The translations under genes and the position numbers were made by a program. From contig JAABTQ010000001.1 of NCBI GenBank assembly GCA_011389745.1, positions 204,497-268,496 on the forward strand: 64,000 bases of DNA, given 5' to 3'. The notes under the pieces are model-generated. The model worked only from the letters and a program-made list of their open reading frames with translations, did no database searches and was not told the origin of the DNA. Shown one piece after another: positions 27,715 to 35,198 of the stretch. The stretch is from Desulfobacteraceae bacterium (GTDB lineage Bacteria > Desulfobacterota > Desulfobacteria > Desulfobacterales > SKZT01). Positions within the stretch are counted from its first letter, which is position 1. Every line of letters begins with the position of its first letter.

Positions 27715-27800
27715 AGGAGGCCGACACATTTGTTGATCCGTGACCACAGAAAAATTGGCCGACGAAGAATCTTTCGTTTCCAAATTCACGGCCTGCTTTT
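27715..27800. repeat. MITE-like repeat, partial copy C, inverted
   Basis: Starts TGTCATTCTGAGGAGGCC, then GGCCGACGAAGAATCTTTCG, matching the right end of copies A and B in reverse orientation. The other end is missing. The 27421-27940 gap holds this, the palindromic repeat at 27529 and no supported gene, although a degraded repeat end lies near 27645. Confidence 0.75.
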
Positions 27801-27940
27801 GATGCCACTTCCTGCCAGATCTGTTACTTTATCCAACAAATAAGGCAATACTTCACCTTTCGATGTGATACATCGTAAAAAAAGATAATCTAAAAGATGA
27901 ATGTTAGGATGGAACTAGATGAATCTTAATTTTTGTTTGT

Positions 27941-28423
27941 TTATCGGCTGTCGAAAATGGATTTGCTGAATACACCAAAGGCATACCAAAAGGCAGTGTA
28001 CCAGGGAGGCATTTTAAAATTGCCTCTCAAAATTTCAATGACACCGAATGCCAGAAGAAGTATGAAGATCGCAATGGGAAGATCAACATCTCCGCCGGAA
28101 ATTTTTTTCAAATCAGCATTGATTCCAGAAAGAGGCGTGGTGACTTTTTGTAAAAGAATTTCATTTCCTGATTCTTTTTTCTCTGAAACAGCCATGGCAA
28201 AAAGTTTGTTTTTTTTGCCGAAAGCAGCAATTTCGTCAACCTTAACTCCTTTCTTTTCGATGATAATACTACCTGTTAGAGGATTTGCGACACTCTGTGC
28301 AAAACCCGCTTTCTGCAATTTCTCATGAACCGATGAAAAATACTTATGGTCTTCTCTGCGCCCGGTGATTTTTAATCTCAGGCGTTCATTGGTAACATGA
28401 CATATTCTTGCTTCAGGGATCAT
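27941..28423 (-). CDS. HMA_2-like membrane-anchored protein
   Basis: A 160-aa protein with an N-terminal HMA_2-like fold (RLRLKITGRR...SVANPLTGSIIIEKKG) and one or two membrane helices near the C-terminus (LPIAIFILLLAFGVIEIL, then WYTAFWYAFGVFS). It matches the fold of the ATPase N-terminus and of the 13349-13720 protein, again without CxxC. Being between the DUF5132-like and ATPase genes on the same strand, it is probably an accessory of the pump, for example a metal relay or membrane partner. The Shine-Dalgarno is weak. Confidence 0.75.
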   Translation of the reverse strand: MIPEARICHVTNERLRLKITGRREDHKYFSSVHEKLQKAGFAQSVANPLTGSIIIEKKGVKVDEIAAFGKKNKLFAMAVSEKKESGNEILLQKVTTPLSGINADLKKISGGDVDLPIAIFILLLAFGVIEILRGNFKMPPWYTAFWYAFGVFSKSIFDSR

Positions 28424-28469
28424 AAAAAAATTCTCAGTCCGTATTCAGCAAATTAAACACCATCCAAAT

Positions 28470-28790
28470 TTATTTTTTGGCAGCCTCTGCTTTGGTTTCC
28501 GGTGCTTTTTTTACACTTTCCGCTTTGGCTTCCGGTGCTTTTTTTACACTTTCCGCTTTGGATTCCTCTGCAATTTCTGATTTGGCCTCGGCAGCCAGGT
28601 CTTCAAGATTCTCCATGGCCTCAGCGGTGGCGATTTTTGCCGTGTTATAGGCGATCAGACCTCCTTTGATGGTCGCCTTGGTCAGGGATCTGAGCAACAC
28701 GGTGGCGACCGGGATAATGACCGGAGCCAAAACCACTGCACCGGCACCAACCCAAAAACCACTTCCAAATTTAACGCCTAAAAGTTTCAT
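28470..28790 (-). CDS. DUF5132-like protein with Lys/Glu/Ala repeats
   Basis: A 106-aa protein. The N-terminal half has glycine-spaced hydrophobic residues (FGSGFWVGAGAVVLAPVII), a single membrane helix, followed by an amphipathic helix; the C-terminal half is a charged Lys/Glu/Ala tail with an 11-residue tandem repeat (AESVKKAPEAK, AESVKKAPETK; 33-bp DNA repeat). The start is ATG 28790 because GGAGG lies 5 nt upstream. Its layout recalls the mycobacterial PacL (DUF1490) partners of P-type ATPases, in which a membrane helix and a soluble tail organise pumps. Here it precedes an ATPase locus on the same strand. Confidence 0.7.
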   Translation of the reverse strand: MKLLGVKFGSGFWVGAGAVVLAPVIIPVATVLLRSLTKATIKGGLIAYNTAKIATAEAMENLEDLAAEAKSEIAEESKAESVKKAPEAKAESVKKAPETKAEAAKK

Positions 28791-28989
28791 GAGATACCTC
28801 CTATGCTTGTAAGATGTATTGGTGAAAAGATATGTTGAATTACTATTAAACGGCACAATTTGATTTTGCAATAATCTCTTTCATTCAATACCTATAATTA
28901 AAATTTTATAGTATCGCACATTAAGTGTTTGAAAATTATTTAATTTTTATCAGTTTTAAATTACCTATTCACCTTTCAAAGAGTTATTA

Positions 28990-29002
28990 ACGAACGGTTC
29001 GT
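28990..29002. promoter_or_regulatory. Short palindrome ACGAAC-G-GTTCGT
   Basis: A 6-bp perfect inverted repeat around one base, within a gap upstream of the 28790 gene and upstream of the phosphonate fragment. It could be a TetR-type operator. The 28791-29504 gap otherwise holds the repeat at 29226-29419 and AT-rich sequence. Confidence 0.25.
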
Positions 29003-29225
29003 AATCTTTGACACCATAAGCCAACGCTCTGGTTTTTCCGAGTCTGCTCTTGCGGATTTTTTAAAACAATAATCCAATTAAAGCTCCCCTAATATTACAT
29101 AAACATAAACATCGCTATAAAGCGAAATTATTTGAATGAACTTATTAAAAAGTTCAGGCAAAGGTTCCTTGATTTATGCGTTCGCCCAAGTGCGTCAAGC
29201 TGATATCAGGGTTATGAATACAATC

Positions 29226-29419
29226 TGTCATTCTGAGGAGGCCAACAGGAAGAGTTGTTATTTGGTAGCTGACATTTGGCCGACGAAGAATCTTTCCATT
29301 CAGCTGGCTTGACACCATAGATTCTTCGGTCGCGTGTTATTGAAAAGCATTTTAAAATTAATTGCCCCCATAGGCTTTAGAGGTTTTGTTTCAATATTCA
29401 ATGCTGCCTCAGAATGACA
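29226..29419. repeat. MITE-like repeat, copy D (194 bp)
   Basis: TGTCATTCTGAG at 29226 and CTCAGAATGACA ending at 29419 are exact inverse ends. The interior has GGCCGACGAAGAATCTTTCC and AGATTCTTCGGTCGCG, shorter by about 40 bp than copies A and B. Confidence 0.85.
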
Positions 29420-29504
29420 TACAAGATTAAAAAGCCTTTAATTAGATGCAATGAGCTTTTAACAGAATAAAGAAAATAACCCCGCTAAATATGAAGGAGA
29501 AAAA

Positions 29505-29936
29505 ATGAAAAAATGGTGTAATGCGTTTGCATGTTTTATTGGATTCAGCATGGCGATAGGCTTTTATCCTGTAGTCGCGCCGGCTGCAGATTTGACCGTC
29601 TATACGGCTTTGGAAGATGACGAGCTTGCTATTTACGTGCCGGCGTTCGAAAAAGCTCACCCGGAAATCAAATTAAATATCGTACGGGATTCCACCGGAA
29701 TCGTGACGGCCAAAATCCTGGCTGAAAAAGACAACCCGGTGGCGGATGTGGTCTGGGGTACTCCCGCCACAAGCCTTCTGATCTGTGACGATCTGGGAAT
29801 GCTCGAGGGGTATAATCCCAAAGGTGTTGAAAAAGTCAAATCAGGCATGAAAGATACCAAAAATGATCCGGTACGCTGGGTTGGAATCAAAGCCTGGGTG
29901 ACAGGCATTGTCGGAAATACCATTGTTCAGGAGTAA
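29505..29936 (+). pseudogene. Truncated 2-aminoethylphosphonate-type ABC substrate-binding protein
   Basis: 143 codons encode the start of a periplasmic iron/phosphonate-type binding protein: signal peptide MKKWCNAFACFIGFSMAIGF...AAD, then LTVYTALEDDELAIYVPAFEKA and DVVWGTPATSL. Family members are about 330-350 aa, so roughly 60% is missing. The frame ends 9 nt before the repeat element at 29946. phnW follows the repeat, which suggests the lost material included the rest of this gene and the membrane and ATPase genes. A Shine-Dalgarno (AAGGAG) is still present, so a short, probably non-functional product may be made. Confidence 0.8.
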
Positions 29937-29945
29937 CCCTCGGAA

Positions 29946-30181
29946 TGTCATTCTGAGGGAGCAACTCGCAGTGGTTTATGGGTTGAAAAGAAAATAATTT
30001 ATAACATGCAGGTTGAAACCACAGCGATCGAAGAATCTCCGGTACCAAGCCGGCTCTGATTATCAGTTTTGACCGGAGTGTCAAAAAATTCGGATGGTGC
30101 CTGGGGAAACGAAAGATTCTTCGTCGGCCAATTATTGTATACCAAACAACAAAGTATGGTGCCGGCCTCCTTAGAATGACA
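29946..30181. repeat. MITE-like repeat, full copy B (236 bp)
   Basis: Begins TGTCATTCTGAGGGAGCAAC and ends CTTAGAATGACA, with GCGATCGAAGAATCTCC and AAGATTCTTCGTCGGCC inside. It is alignable with copy A at 8136-8370 along its length. It starts right after the truncated binding-protein frame, marking the breakpoint. The 29937-30317 gap holds nothing else I can support. Confidence 0.85.
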
Positions 30182-30317
30182 GTCTTTGATATTGGGTCTA
30201 CATCTTTGTTAAACACCTATGGATAGATGCCGTAATCCATTGTGGGTTTCTGAAACATAATTAACTGAATTATTTGACAAACTATCAACTTTTTATGTAA
30301 TTTCAGGAAAGAAAACC

Positions 30318-31450
30318 ATGATAGCAGAACAAGTTCCCGACAATCCCTATATTATCCTGACCCCCGGTCCCCTGAGCACCACCAAAACCGTCAAGCAAAC
30401 CATGCTCAGAGACTGGTGCACCTGGGATGAGGATTACAATCAGATAGTCGAGCAGATACGACAAAAACTGTTACAACTGGCCTCGGCTTCCGATAACTTC
30501 ACAACGGTTTAATGCAGGGAAGCGTGACTTTCTGTGTCGAATCGGTCATCACAACGGCTGTTCCGAACAACGGTAAACTGCTGGTTTTGGCAAATGGTGC
30601 ATACGGTCTCAGAATCGCCAAAATTGCAGAGCGTATCGGAATCAGCCATTCGGTAATTGACAGGGGGGAAGTCACCCCTCTTTCCCCGGACCGAATTGAG
30701 CAAGTCCTTGTCGAAGATCAGGAATTTACCCATGTGGCGGTGGTGCATTGCGAAACAACTACCGGCATGCTCAATCCGGTAAAACCAATTGGTGATATCG
30801 TTAAAAAATGCGGAAAAGAATATATTGTCGATGCCATGAGCAGTTTTGGCGGAATTCCGCTGGATCCAGCCGACATTGGAGCGGATTATATTGTCAGTAG
30901 CGCCAACAAGTGTATCCAGGGTGTGCCCGGTTTCGGGTTTGTGATTGCGTTGAAAGCATCCATCGAAAAAACAAAAGGCCGGGCCAGGTCGTTGAGCTTA
31001 GATTTATACGATCAATGGGCAACTATGGAACAGCATCACGGCAAATGGAGATTTACGTCACCAACGCATACGGTTCGGGCGTTTTTTCAGGCTCTTATTG
31101 AACTGGAACAGGAAGGAGGCATCGCAAAACGCTTTGATCGATACCGCAAAAATCATGAAATCCTGATTAAAGGAATGACATCTTTGGGTTTTAAACCCCT
31201 TTTACCGAAAAAATATCAGTCACCCATTATTACTTCCTTTTTAAGCCCAGGCCACCCGGGTTACAATTTCAAAATCTTTTATCAAAAGCTCAAGGACCAG
31301 GGGTTTGTGATATATCCGGGTAAAGTCACCCAAAATGATACTTTCAGAATCGGCAACATCGGTGAAGTTTACCCTCAAGACATGCGCCGCCTGATTGGAG
31401 CGGTGGAATCCTCAATGTATTGGTATAGTAAGAAAAGAGAGAAAAATTAG
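30318..31450 (+). pseudogene. phnW: 2-aminoethylphosphonate-pyruvate transaminase, frameshifted
   Basis: PhnW transfers the amino group of 2-aminoethylphosphonate to pyruvate. Two frames cover it: 30318-30512 ([19 protein letters not shown]...) and 30512-31450 ([12 protein letters not shown]...[15 protein letters not shown] with the PLP lysine). The expected junction, threonine-valine-leucine-methionine-glutamine, would be restored by one extra T in the TTT run at 30508-30510. A single-base deletion therefore breaks the gene, unless it is a sequencing error. Otherwise length and motifs are normal. There is no binding-protein or permease partner left. Confidence 0.85.
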
Positions 31451-31470
31451 CCACGGCATGCTTCATTTTA

Positions 31471-31830
31471 ATGTCATCCAAGATATATTCAAGCTATGAA
31501 CAGGATAGTATTGCTGTTTACAATTTAATTATGGATTGCCAACATACCCGGCATGATGCTATCTTTAAAACTATGTTTAAATCGAATGATTTACAAACTG
31601 TAAGGAGAATGTATCGTGTGGATACTTCTCAAATATCCTTTTTGAAATTTATTCTTGAAGCCTATGACGGAATGGCGCAGTTAACAACATTAAATCCCGG
31701 CTTAGGATTGGTTGAGGTTTATGTGGCTTCAGGGTGTATAAAAGATTTTGAAAAGATCATTATGGATTTAAAAAAGCAGATGCTAATCGAATTGATAGGA
31801 TACGCTGAGGAAAATTCCGCTTACCCATGA
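31471..31830 (+). CDS. DUF4911-like protein
   Basis: A 119-aa soluble protein resembling DUF4911: a central FLKFILEAYDGMAQLTTL...GLVEVYVA segment and a helical C-terminus. The function is unknown. Its stop overlaps the miaB start by 4 nt (ATGA), a pairing common in Desulfobacterota, so it is probably co-translated with miaB. No enzymatic motif is visible. Confidence 0.75.
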   Translation: MSSKIYSSYEQDSIAVYNLIMDCQHTRHDAIFKTMFKSNDLQTVRRMYRVDTSQISFLKFILEAYDGMAQLTTLNPGLGLVEVYVASGCIKDFEKIIMDLKKQMLIELIGYAEENSAYP

Positions 31831-33245
31831 AAAAGAAAAAATTGTATATAAACACCATAGGCTGTCAGATGAACGTCTATGATTCCGAAAAAATAGTGTC
31901 GGACCTGGCATTTTATGGATACGAAAAAACCGAGTCTGTCGAGTCGGCGGATCTTGTTGTTTTAAATACCTGCACGATTCGGGAAAAAGCCGAACAAAAA
32001 GCGTTCAGCTTTTTAGGACGGCTGACCAAGTTAAAACAAAAAAAATCCCACCTGATTGTGGCGGTGGGTGGATGTGTCGCTCAACAGGAAGGAGAAAAGC
32101 TTGTAAAACGAGCACCTGTGGTTGACATTGTTTTCGGAACTCACGCCATTGATCGTTTGCCTCAACATATTAAACAGATTGAAGATCACAAACATCGGGT
32201 TATTGATGTTAAAATATCGGAGTCTATTTATGAAAAGGACTTTCATAAAAAAACCCGTGAAAATGAAGTTGTCACCACTTTTGTGACGATTATGCAGGGA
32301 TGTGAAAACTATTGCACTTATTGTGTTGTGCCCTATGTTCGCGGAAAGGAAATGAGCCGCCAACCCGATCGCATTATCGAAGAAATTAAACATCTGGTCA
32401 ATGAAGGTGTGCGGGAGGTCACCCTTTTGGGACAAAATGTCAACAGCTATGGCATAAAACAGGGTTTTTGCTCATTTGCACAACTTCTTGAAAGGATAAA
32501 TGTTATCGACGGGTTGATGAGGATCCGGTTTACCACGTCGCATCCCAAGGACCTTTCGGTCAAACTCATGAATGCATTTGTGTCGTGTGAGAAGTTATGC
32601 AATCATATTCACCTGCCGGTTCAGTCCGGGTCTGATCGAATACTGAAACTGATGAATCGTCGATACAACCGCGATGATTATCTGGAAAAAGTGACAAGCC
32701 TCAGAAAAATTCAACCGGACATCTCCATTAGTACGGATATCATTGTCGGCTTTCCAGGGGAGACTTCCGAGGATTTCGCGCAGACTTTGGATTTGATTCG
32801 GGAAGTCGGATATGACAGTCTTTTTGCCTTTAAATATTCGGATCGACCCAAAGTTCCTTCCAGACACCTTTCCGGCAAAATTTCTGAGAATGAAAAAACA
32901 CTTCGTTTACAAAAAGTATTGGCATTGCAAGAGGAAACGACCCTGAAAAAAAATCGGGCTTTGGCCGGTTCAATCCAGCAGGTACTGGTGGAAGGCCTTA
33001 GTAAAAAGCAAAAAGGAAAGGAAAACCAAAATCATGATATACAATGGACCGGCCGCACTCAAAGCAATATCGTGGTAAATTTTAGTTTTACTTCAAACAA
33101 TGACATTACTTTTGATCAAATCTTGACAGGAAGGATAGTTGGTGTCAGGATTGAAAAAGCTTATCCCCATTCATTATGGGGTAAATCGGTCTATATTGAA
33201 CCTGAAAATCAGGGTTTGAAAGGAGATGAGTGCTATGCTGCATAA
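31827..33245 (+). CDS. miaB: tRNA-2-methylthio-N6-dimethylallyladenosine synthase
   Basis: MiaB adds the 2-methylthio group at A37 of tRNAs using two [4Fe-4S] clusters. The N-terminal methylthiotransferase domain has INTIGCQMN, LNTCTIREKAEQKA and AVGGCVAQQEG; the radical SAM motif GCENYCTYCVVPYVRG lies near residue 157; LPVQSGS and the TRAM domain follow. At 472 aa it is slightly long, with a lysine- and asparagine-rich insert (KQKGKENQNHD) in the TRAM region. It overlaps the upstream DUF4911 gene by 4 nt and the downstream bifunctional nuclease gene by 11 nt. Confidence 0.96.
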   Translation: MKKKKLYINTIGCQMNVYDSEKIVSDLAFYGYEKTESVESADLVVLNTCTIREKAEQKAFSFLGRLTKLKQKKSHLIVAVGGCVAQQEGEKLVKRAPVVDIVFGTHAIDRLPQHIKQIEDHKHRVIDVKISESIYEKDFHKKTRENEVVTTFVTIMQGCENYCTYCVVPYVRGKEMSRQPDRIIEEIKHLVNEGVREVTLLGQNVNSYGIKQGFCSFAQLLERINVIDGLMRIRFTTSHPKDLSVKLMNAFVSCEKLCNHIHLPVQSGSDRILKLMNRRYNRDDYLEKVTSLRKIQPDISISTDIIVGFPGETSEDFAQTLDLIREVGYDSLFAFKYSDRPKVPSRHLSGKISENEKTLRLQKVLALQEETTLKKNRALAGSIQQVLVEGLSKKQKGKENQNHDIQWTGRTQSNIVVNFSFTSNNDITFDQILTGRIVGVRIEKAYPHSLWGKSVYIEPENQGLKGDECYAA

Positions 33246-33738
33246 GGTCACCATAGCGGGATTGACAATGGATCCCAATTCAAATACACCCATTATCATT
33301 TTAAAATCCGATGAGACGGATCAGGCCATTCCCATTTGGATTGGGCTGCTCGAGGCTACATCCATTGCCTCCGCTCTTCAAAATATTAAGTTCGATCGAC
33401 CCATGACCCATGACCTGATTAAAAATTTTCTGGATTATATCAAAATACAAGTTGCGAAGATTGAGGTTTGCGATCTCAGAGACAACACATTTTTTGCGAA
33501 GATTTATTTTATGTCCGATGACACGACTTTCAGTATCGATGCCCGACCTAGTGATGCAATCGCCATCGCGCTAAGGTTTAACGCACCCATTTTTGTGGAT
33601 GAAGAAGTCATTATCAAGTCCAAGGCAGGAGAGACCGGGGGCGAAGCCGAAGTGGCCGACCAGAGCGAGGAAGGTAAAAAATGGGCTGAATATCTTGAAA
33701 ACCTGGATCCCGATGCATTTGGAAAGTATAAGGTATAA
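33235..33738 (+). CDS. Bifunctional nuclease (BFN, DUF151) domain protein
   Basis: A 167-aa protein with the BFN/DUF151 fold: IPIWIGLLEATSIASAL near residue 30 and DARPSDAIAIALR near 100. Family members have been linked to DNase/RNase activity and stress in several bacteria. The start is ATG 33235 because AGGAG lies 9 nt upstream; the ATG at 33226 would leave no spacing. It overlaps the end of miaB and is followed by a strong hairpin. Confidence 0.88.
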   Translation: MLHKVTIAGLTMDPNSNTPIIILKSDETDQAIPIWIGLLEATSIASALQNIKFDRPMTHDLIKNFLDYIKIQVAKIEVCDLRDNTFFAKIYFMSDDTTFSIDARPSDAIAIALRFNAPIFVDEEVIIKSKAGETGGEAEVADQSEEGKKWAEYLENLDPDAFGKYKV

Positions 33739-33752
33739 TAAAGCATATTCAA

Positions 33753-33790
33753 AAGGGAAGGTTCCATCAATGCCGCTGGAACCTTCCCTT
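33753..33790. terminator. Hairpin between convergent genes
   Basis: AAGGGAAGGTTCC (33753-33765) and GGAACCTTCCCTT (33778-33790) form a perfect 13-bp stem with a 12-nt loop. It ends the DUF4911-miaB-BFN unit and, read from the other strand, the secreted-protein gene; the U-run on either side is short. Confidence 0.75.
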
Positions 33791-33803
33791 ATTATGTTTG
33801 ACA

Positions 33804-34298
33804 TCAGTCGCTTGCTCTTTCTTTTTCCAGTTGTTCTTCGCTCATTGTCCAAAACGGGGTACCATCCCTGGTTAACCGAACCTTAAACTCGTAATAATCT
33901 CCTTTTTTTATTTTTGCTGCCATAAAAACATCCTGCCCCTGAATTTCCGCCCAGACACCCCTGATTTTTAGCCGATCACCCTTTTTCAATCCAAGGCTCT
34001 CTTTTCCGGCAAACCAAGTCGGACAAATATGGACCAATATGGGTGAATCATCATCTGATTCTTTAACCGTGATTGCAGTGGCGGGGGACATTCCTTTCAT
34101 GGGAATAACCTCTGTGACGTCGACCACCGTGGCCCTGAAATTATCCAACTCCGAAGCCTTGTAAAGCTTGTTGTAAGGGCTTCCAATCTCCCACCCTTTC
34201 ATATCCTTTTGCGTACCTTCTGCAAATACCTGAACCTGAAAAAAAATAAACGAATTTATCAAAATCAAACTTCCCAGCAACACACTTTTGATCCGCAT
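33804..34298 (-). CDS. Secreted OB-fold-like hypothetical protein
   Basis: A 164-aa protein with a clear signal peptide (MRIKSVLLGSLILINSFIFF, cleavage after VFA near residue 26). The mature part has a beta-barrel-like pattern: FRATVVDVTEVIP, ILVHICPTWF, KKGDRLKIRGVWAEI and VFMAAKIKKGDYYEFKVR. This resembles OB-fold periplasmic proteins without identifying a ligand. AAAAGGAGG precedes the ATG. Confidence 0.75.
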   Translation of the reverse strand: MRIKSVLLGSLILINSFIFFQVQVFAEGTQKDMKGWEIGSPYNKLYKASELDNFRATVVDVTEVIPMKGMSPATAITVKESDDDSPILVHICPTWFAGKESLGLKKGDRLKIRGVWAEIQGQDVFMAAKIKKGDYYEFKVRLTRDGTPFWTMSEEQLEKERASD

Positions 34299-34518
34299 AA
34301 AAGCCTCCTTTTGGCATTGTATAATTTATTTAGCCATTAAATTACTTACTCAGGTATTTCTTGTCAAGGCGACCAAAAAGGGTATGACTTTGCCACAGTT
34401 AAGTGAAAATATCATTATATCCTTGCATCTGATCCCAAAGCAAAGCTATATTGAACGATAAATATGGAAAAATTACTTTTTTTCGGTTTGAGATGGAATT
34501 TGTTAGGGAGGCAATACC

Positions 34519-35088
34519 ATGGAGAGTCAAAACCAATCCATAATGAAAGCACAGTTTCTGATTGCGATGCCCGGACTTCTGGATCCGAATTTCAGTCAGA
34601 CCGTAACATGTATTTGTGAACATACAGCGGAGGGCGCTCTTGGAATTGTGGTCAACAGGGCCCATCCGGCACTTTCCGCAAAGGAAATTTTCAGTGAACT
34701 TAAATTGGAATATGTTGCGGCAACGGAAAATATGCCCATCTATATGGGTGGACCTGTGCATTTCGATGAAATCTTTATTCTCCATGGTCCTCCATTTGGC
34801 TGGCATGGATGCCTTCAGATTACTTCAACATTGGCTTTGAGCAATACCAGAGATATCCTTACATCCATTTCTCAGGGAAAAGGTCCTGAAAAAGTGATTA
34901 TTGCTTTAGGATGTTCAGGCTGGGGCCCGGGACAATTAGAATCGGAAATCAGTCAGAATGCATGGCTTACTGGCCCCATATCGGATGACATTATTTTTGA
35001 AATACCTGAAGATGAACGCTGGAATGCGGCCGTTAAAAAAATGGGAATTGATCCGGTACTGCTTAGCCATACAGCCGGCCATGCGTGA
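34519..35088 (+). CDS. YqgE/AlgH family protein
   Basis: A 189-aa protein of the UPF0301 YqgE/AlgH family: QFLIAMPGLLDPNFSQTV near residue 11, EGALGIVVNRA, YMGGPVHFDEIFILHG and CSGWGPGQLESEI. The family is widely conserved and its biochemical role is unresolved. AGGGAGG lies 8 nt before the ATG. It stands alone, 100 bp upstream of the dynamin-like gene. Confidence 0.93.
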   Translation: MESQNQSIMKAQFLIAMPGLLDPNFSQTVTCICEHTAEGALGIVVNRAHPALSAKEIFSELKLEYVAATENMPIYMGGPVHFDEIFILHGPPFGWHGCLQITSTLALSNTRDILTSISQGKGPEKVIIALGCSGWGPGQLESEISQNAWLTGPISDDIIFEIPEDERWNAAVKKMGIDPVLLSHTAGHA

Positions 35089-35198
35089 GGGATTGGTTTT
35101 GACAATGAGTTGATTTCATAGTATAAACCGGACAACCTCTAATGGTTGCATCACCTTAATACCTCGTTGATGGAAAGGCAAAAGAATATTAATTGATC

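Noticed and set aside
27529-30181. Repeats in 27.5-30.2 kb as a CRISPR array
   Set aside because: Copies are long, in both orientations, irregularly spaced and of different families; no cas gene is near.
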